This document shows, one piece after another, positions 59,930 through 64,000 of a DNA stretch of 64,000 nt (within the stretch, counting starts at the first letter, position 1; each line of letters starts with the position of its first letter). The notes beneath the pieces were generated by a model, which saw only the letters and a list, made by a program, of their open reading frames with translations, was not told where the DNA came from and did not search any database. Origin of the DNA: a bacterium (GTDB taxonomy: Bacteria > Cyanobacteriota > Vampirovibrionia > Gastranaerophilales > Gastranaerophilaceae); contig JAGBXP010000006.1 of assembly GCA_017629215.1 (NCBI GenBank), positions 1 to 64,000 on the forward strand, written 5' to 3'. A program made the position numbers and the translations under genes.

Positions 59930-61096
59930 ATGGTAGATCAAATTAATAATGCAGGTCCAAAAGTATCAAAATTTCTTAACAACGAAATTAAAGGCATAAT
60001 GAGTATGGAAGGAAAAAAGAATAAAATAGATACAGAAAAAGAATATAATAAGATTGGAGAACTTCTAGCTAAAGGTGATTATAGTGCTACAGAAAAAGAA
60101 TTTTTAGAAGGCTATAGACTTGAATATGAAAACGCACAAAAAGCTAAAGAGGCTAAGGATTTTGAAGATAAAATGACACCTGGTGTAAAAAAGGATGTTG
60201 ATAAATTGGTAAAAGAAATGAATAAAAAAAATAATTTAACTCCAGATTTACAAGCTCAAAAACTAACAATAATGCTAAATGATTCGAAAAACAAGTTAAA
60301 TTCAGCTGATGAACAATATATTAGAGAAGCTTTGATTAATAATGGTTATGGAAATTTAATATCTCAAAATAAAGGTATGGATGCTACTAAAGAAAAGATT
60401 GACGCTTCTAATAATAGTTCTTACAATACTGAAGCAACTGATATAAAAAATGTAGAAGCGCCAAAACTAGATGAAGTTACAGAATCGACAGGTACAGAAA
60501 AGCATAACGCTGATGAAGCATTCTCTCCAAAAACAGAAGCTTCTGAATCTTCTTCCAATGGGGCAATATCTAATGGGGTTGATACAAATACTCCCGCAAA
60601 ACGAACTCAAAATACAAAAGTTAGTATCTCTATAAAAGATAATGGGGCTGGAATAGCATTAGGCGACGACTTCGCGAAAGCAACTATTGATAAAAAAGAT
60701 CCAAAATTAATTAGAACAGTTTGTCAATCTATCACTAAAGATAACGCATATAGTTTTTTTAAATATTTAGATAAGTATCTTAGGTATGATGGAGATTTAG
60801 ATGGCAGAACAGAGTTTGTATTTACAACACGCATATTTAGTGTTAATGATCCAGGTAAATTAGTCAACACTAATCAAGCATTTAAAGCTATAAATAATTT
60901 AGTAGCTCAAGCAAAAGAAATGAAACTAAATAATACTAAAGCTTATAAGGAGCTTGCAACTCTAAATCGTGCTCTATATAACCAGGTTAATTCATCACCA
61001 GGTATGATAGGAGATTTAAGTATTGATCTACAAGTATCTGTTGATAAAGCAATTGAGGCTATGATAAAAGAAATGGATAAACATGTAATACAATAA
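59930..61096 (+). CDS. Low-complexity protein under sigma-28 promoter, function unknown
   Basis: 388 residues from the ATG at 59930 (AAAGGAG ahead); an upstream frame to 59882 lies in the leader. The N-terminal ~150 residues are helical and Lys-rich; about 155-225 is Ser/Thr/Asn/Glu-rich and probably disordered; then KVSISIKDNGAGIALGDDFA and a helical C-terminal domain (about 250-388). No signal peptide, no membrane helix, no Cys except one near 263. Such a layout is common in type III-exported proteins, and the promoter fits late flagellar control. Function is unknown. Confidence 0.72.
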   Translation: MVDQINNAGPKVSKFLNNEIKGIMSMEGKKNKIDTEKEYNKIGELLAKGDYSATEKEFLEGYRLEYENAQKAKEAKDFEDKMTPGVKKDVDKLVKEMNKKNNLTPDLQAQKLTIMLNDSKNKLNSADEQYIREALINNGYGNLISQNKGMDATKEKIDASNNSSYNTEATDIKNVEAPKLDEVTESTGTEKHNADEAFSPKTEASESSSNGAISNGVDTNTPAKRTQNTKVSISIKDNGAGIALGDDFAKATIDKKDPKLIRTVCQSITKDNAYSFFKYLDKYLRYDGDLDGRTEFVFTTRIFSVNDPGKLVNTNQAFKAINNLVAQAKEMKLNNTKAYKELATLNRALYNQVNSSPGMIGDLSIDLQVSVDKAIEAMIKEMDKHVIQ

Positions 61097-61112
61097 TTAT
61101 TTTAAAGATAAC

Positions 61113-61148
61113 TTCAGAAGGGTATTCAAAATAGAGTACCCTTTTGAA
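61113..61148 (+). terminator. Terminator after the sigma-28-driven gene
   Basis: TTCAGAAGGGTA, loop, TACCCTTTTGAA: 12-bp stem with one G-T pair and a T-run inside the second arm. Confidence 0.75.
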
Positions 61149-61238
61149 TTATTAGAGCATAATTGGCGAAACTTTTTTATTCTTTTGTGATATAATTAAT
61201 TAAAATATAATTATTTAGCATAGAGGAGTATTGAGAGA

Positions 61239-62249
61239 ATGATCAATAATGCAATACCATTGAGAATAGCTGGTGTTGGATATAGCGTGCCAAAAACCGT
61301 TATTACAAACGAAGATTTGACAAAATTATATGATACGTCTGATGTATGGATTTATTCTAGAACAGGGATTAAAGAAAGAAGAATTGTATCTGGTAATGAA
61401 GGTGCTTTTGAATTAGGTGTAGAAGCAGCTAAAAAAGCTCTAAGTAAATCTGGGATTAAGTCTGAAGATATAGAGATGATTATTGTAGCTACATCAGCTC
61501 CATCTCAGTTATATCCAGCAATGGGTTGTAGAATTCAAGCAGCATTAGAAATTCCAAACAATATACCTGCATTTGATATAACTGCTGCATGCTCAGGTTT
61601 AATCTATGCTCTAAGTATTGCAAGAGGTTATATTGCATCAGGCATGTACAAAAATATACTTATCGTGGCTACTGATAACAATTCAAAGTTATTAGACTGG
61701 TCTGATAGAACTTGTTCTATACTTTTTGGTGATGGTGCTGGTGCGATGGTTGTTACTGCTTCTGATGACGGTGTGGATGATATCATTTCTATTGATATTA
61801 AATCTGATGGTTCAATTGGTGATATTATTCAGCTTAATTTGACAGGCAAAAATTGCCCATTAGTTGAACCTAATGAGGAACAGCCTTTGTTTATTAAAAT
61901 GAACGGTAAAGAAGTTTATCGTTTTGTTGCTCGTGTTCTTCCTGAATATGTAGAAAAACTTATTGCAGATGCTGGCATGAAAGCTGAAGATATTGATTAT
62001 CTAATCCCTCATCAAGCTAATTTAAGAATTATTCAAGCTGTTCAAGAAAGACTTGGATATTCTGACGAAAAAGTTATTACTAATATTAAATACTATGGTA
62101 ATACTTCAGCAGCTTCTATTCCTTTAGCTATGGTGGAAGGTGTTGAAAATGGCAAAGTAAAACTTGGCTCAACTGCAATACTAACAGGCTTCGGTGCTGG
62201 CATGACTTGGGGTGGTTGCATTGTTAGATTGAGAGAAGGAATTTGTTGA
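61239..62249 (+). CDS. fabH: Beta-ketoacyl-ACP synthase III
   Basis: 336 residues. Catalytic Cys in FDITAACSGLIYALSIARG, His in DYLIPHQANLRIIQAVQERL, Asn in YGNTSAASIPLAMVEG. It starts fatty-acid synthesis from acetyl-CoA and malonyl-ACP. GAGGAG precedes the ATG. First of fabH-fabD-x-fabG; plsX, often first, is absent. Confidence 0.97.
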   Translation: MINNAIPLRIAGVGYSVPKTVITNEDLTKLYDTSDVWIYSRTGIKERRIVSGNEGAFELGVEAAKKALSKSGIKSEDIEMIIVATSAPSQLYPAMGCRIQAALEIPNNIPAFDITAACSGLIYALSIARGYIASGMYKNILIVATDNNSKLLDWSDRTCSILFGDGAGAMVVTASDDGVDDIISIDIKSDGSIGDIIQLNLTGKNCPLVEPNEEQPLFIKMNGKEVYRFVARVLPEYVEKLIADAGMKAEDIDYLIPHQANLRIIQAVQERLGYSDEKVITNIKYYGNTSAASIPLAMVEGVENGKVKLGSTAILTGFGAGMTWGGCIVRLREGIC

Positions 62250-62268
62250 TAAAAAGGAGAAAAAATAA

Positions 62269-63216
62269 ATGAAAAAAATAGCATTCTTATTTCCTGGACA
62301 AGGCTCACAAGCCGTAGGTATGGGAAAAGACTTATATGAAAGCTCAAATTCTGCTAAAGAAGTTTTTGAAATCGCAAATAAAACTTTGGGTAAAAGTGTT
62401 TCAGATTTGTGCTTTGAAGGTCCAGAAGAAAACTTAAAACAAACTGTAAATACTCAGCCTTGTATTGTTACAATGTCAATCGCTGCGATGGAAGCTTTGA
62501 GAGAAAAATGTAACATAACTCCAGACTATGTAGCAGGTCATTCTTTAGGTGAATACTGTGCAATGTTTTCTGCTGGTGTTATGTCTTTAGAAAACACTCT
62601 TAGGGCTATTCAAAAACGTGCTGATTTGATGAGCGAAGCTAAAGGTGGAGCTATGGCAGCGGTTCTTAATGCAAGCGAAGAAGTTTTAAAAGCTGGCTTA
62701 GAAGAAGGTAATAAGGTTGGCTATGTTGATGTTGCTAACTATAACTCTCCTGCTCAAGTTGTAATTACTGGTGCAGAAGATGCAGTTAAAGCTACAAGTG
62801 ATTATTTATTAGCAAATGGAGTAAGAAGAGTTGTTCCTCTTGCTGTATCTGGAGCATTCCATTCTAAATTCATGGAAAAAGCTGGTACTAGCTTTGCTGA
62901 ATTTATTGCTGATGTTGAATTAAATAATGCATCAATTCCTGTAATTACAAATGTTGATGCAGAAGCTACAGTTAATGCTGAAGACTTTAGAGCAAAAATG
63001 CCTAAACAAATTTATTCATCAGTATATTGGACTCAAACTATTGAAAAAATGGTATCTGAAGGTGTTGATACATTTATTGAAATTGGACCAGGAAAAGTTT
63101 TAGCTGGTTTAAATAAAAAAATTGCGCCAGAGGGGGTAAATGTATATAATGTCTACGACGTTGCTTCTTTAGAAGCAACAGTGGAAGCATTGAATACAGA
63201 ATTAGCAGGGGTATAG
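62269..63216 (+). CDS. fabD: Malonyl-CoA-ACP transacylase
   Basis: 315 residues. FLFPGQGSQAVGMGKDLY, nucleophile in VAGHSLGEYCAMFSAG, His in AVSGAFHSKFMEKAG, and FIEIGPGKVLAGLNKK. It moves malonyl groups from CoA to ACP. Confidence 0.97.
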   Translation: MKKIAFLFPGQGSQAVGMGKDLYESSNSAKEVFEIANKTLGKSVSDLCFEGPEENLKQTVNTQPCIVTMSIAAMEALREKCNITPDYVAGHSLGEYCAMFSAGVMSLENTLRAIQKRADLMSEAKGGAMAAVLNASEEVLKAGLEEGNKVGYVDVANYNSPAQVVITGAEDAVKATSDYLLANGVRRVVPLAVSGAFHSKFMEKAGTSFAEFIADVELNNASIPVITNVDAEATVNAEDFRAKMPKQIYSSVYWTQTIEKMVSEGVDTFIEIGPGKVLAGLNKKIAPEGVNVYNVYDVASLEATVEALNTELAGV

Positions 63217-63453
63217 ATGTATAAGATTCTTCCAAAGTTTAATAAATCAAAGGTGTATAAAACAAAAATAAATCCCAATAGTAGAGAGTTCTATAAAAAA
63301 CATCCAGATTTAGCTCCAAGAAATGTTTATTTGTATATGGGAAGAACTTTGGATTTAAAAACTGTACATAAATATTTAGATAATATTGGTAAGGAGTCAA
63401 TATTTGAAAGAATAAAAAATTGGTTTTCAAATTTATTTAATAAGAAAAAGTAG
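63217..63453 (+). CDS. Small basic protein inside the fab operon
   Basis: 78 residues, directly after the fabD stop. Very Lys-rich with a C-terminal amphipathic helix (ERIKNWFSNLFNKK) suited to membrane surface binding. No family recognised. A GTAGG element follows in the fabG leader. Confidence 0.55.
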   Translation: MYKILPKFNKSKVYKTKINPNSREFYKKHPDLAPRNVYLYMGRTLDLKTVHKYLDNIGKESIFERIKNWFSNLFNKKK

Positions 63454-63474
63454 TAGGTTGGGTTAAACTCAACA
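63454..63474 (+). repeat. GTAGG stem-loop element, copy 4
   Basis: GTAGGTTGGGTTAAACTCAA then C: GGTTGGGT-like arm against ACTCAAC. Here it sits between two operon genes and no terminator follows, unlike copies 1-3. Confidence 0.55.
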
Positions 63475-63497
63475 TTTAAAATAAGGAGAAATTAAAA

Positions 63498-64000
63498 ATG
63501 ACAGAAAGAAAAATTGCTTTAATTACAGGTGGTTCAAGAGGTATTGGTCTTGCTTGTGCTTTAGAATTAGCTAAGGCTGGTTGTGATATCATCATTAATG
63601 ATATTTGTGATGCAGAAAAAGCTCAACCTGCAATTGATGAAATCAAGGCTTGTGGTGTAAATGCTTATTTCTATAGCTTTGATGTATCTAACTTTGATGC
63701 TGTAAAAGAAAATGTTGATAAAATGGTTGCTGAACACGGCAAAATCGACATCTTATTAAACAACGCTGGTATCACAAGAGACGGTTTATTCTTAAGAATG
63801 GATATGAATCAATGGGAAAGCGTTATTAAAGTTAACTTAACTTCAGCTTTCTGTGTAACTAACGCAGTTATTAAACACATGTCAAAAGCAAGACAAGGTT
63901 CTATTATTAACATGTCATCTATTGTTGGTCGTCATGGTAATGCTGGTCAAGCTAACTACTCAGCTTCTAAAGCTGGTATGATTGGTTTTACTCAAACTCT
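63498..64000 (+). CDS. fabG: 3-oxoacyl-ACP reductase (cut by window end)
   Basis: First 167 residues; the gene continues past 64000. ALITGGSRGIGLACALELAK (NADP site), LLNNAGITRDGLFLRMD, catalytic Ser in IINMSSIVGRHGNAGQ and Tyr-Lys in NYSASKAGMIGFTQT. AAGGAG precedes the ATG. It performs the first reduction in fatty-acid elongation. Confidence 0.96.
   Translation, partial: MTERKIALITGGSRGIGLACALELAKAGCDIIINDICDAEKAQPAIDEIKACGVNAYFYSFDVSNFDAVKENVDKMVAEHGKIDILLNNAGITRDGLFLRMDMNQWESVIKVNLTSAFCVTNAVIKHMSKARQGSIINMSSIVGRHGNAGQANYSASKAGMIGFTQT

Overview
The window is AT-rich (roughly 30% GC by eye), uses the standard bacterial code, and mixes core genes with an accessory block. Flagellar genes, SepF with FtsZ, TrmFO, paired WYL regulators, and many unfamiliar proteins with a short N-terminal (S/N)F(K/T/Q) tag fit a flagellated member of the Vampirovibrionia/Gastranaerophilales (non-photosynthetic relatives of cyanobacteria). 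That placement is inference; no rRNA is present to settle it.

Layout. 0-3.5 kb: a small Cys-containing gene with a sigma-28-type promoter, a LuxR-type regulator, an HNH-nuclease-like gene, and rpsL-rpsG with a long leader, transcribed leftwards. 3.5-17.3 kb: an accessory island beginning at tRNA-Asn. It holds a large serine recombinase whose frame runs into the tRNA, a TOPRIM/DUF3987-type replication protein, an XRE regulator, a secreted protein, a two-gene nucleotidyltransferase plus PD-(D/E)XK module resembling minimal CBASS, a frameshifted LysM gene, a DUF4143 ATPase, and a TPR/membrane gene pair flanked by two copies of a decayed ~170 bp repeat. 17.3-31.2 kb: flagellar genes, with fliE-fliF-(fliG-like)-fliH-flhA leftwards and a small gene, CHASE2-GGDEF, trmFO, fliJ-fliK-flgD-flgE rightwards.

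31.2-47 kb: yggS-sepF, a second small MKFFDLELGGLG gene, a ferritin-like protein, glmU, gpmI with a possible atypical kinase, a Xer recombinase, engB, two WYL regulators, coaX, ftsZ, a CoA-disulfide-reductase-type enzyme, and another small Cys-rich gene. 47-57 kb: an orphan sugar ABC permease, flaG-fliS-fliT-like, HU, a regulator with four winged-helix repeats, infC with a probable AUA start, tRNA-Phe, pgi, and two membrane proteins. 57-64 kb: alaS with a Cys-rich insertion, a third gene with a sigma-28-type promoter, and fabH-fabD-(small gene)-fabG, the last cut by the window end.

The most distinctive signal is a promoter cassette present three times (1-127, 32920-33132, 59704-59854). Each copy has a variable pentanucleotide array (TGATG/TGATA/TGAGG) followed by TAAAGTTT-N11-GCCG(A/T)TA(A), which matches the flagellar sigma-28 consensus. 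Copies drive two small proteins with an identical 12-residue N-terminus and divergent, Cys-containing remainders, and one 388-residue low-complexity protein. This suggests a flagellum-coregulated, possibly exported, protein set. The small Cys genes end in a repeated 3' module (GTAGG stem-loop plus a strong terminator) that also follows the Cys-rich gene at 46.9 kb.
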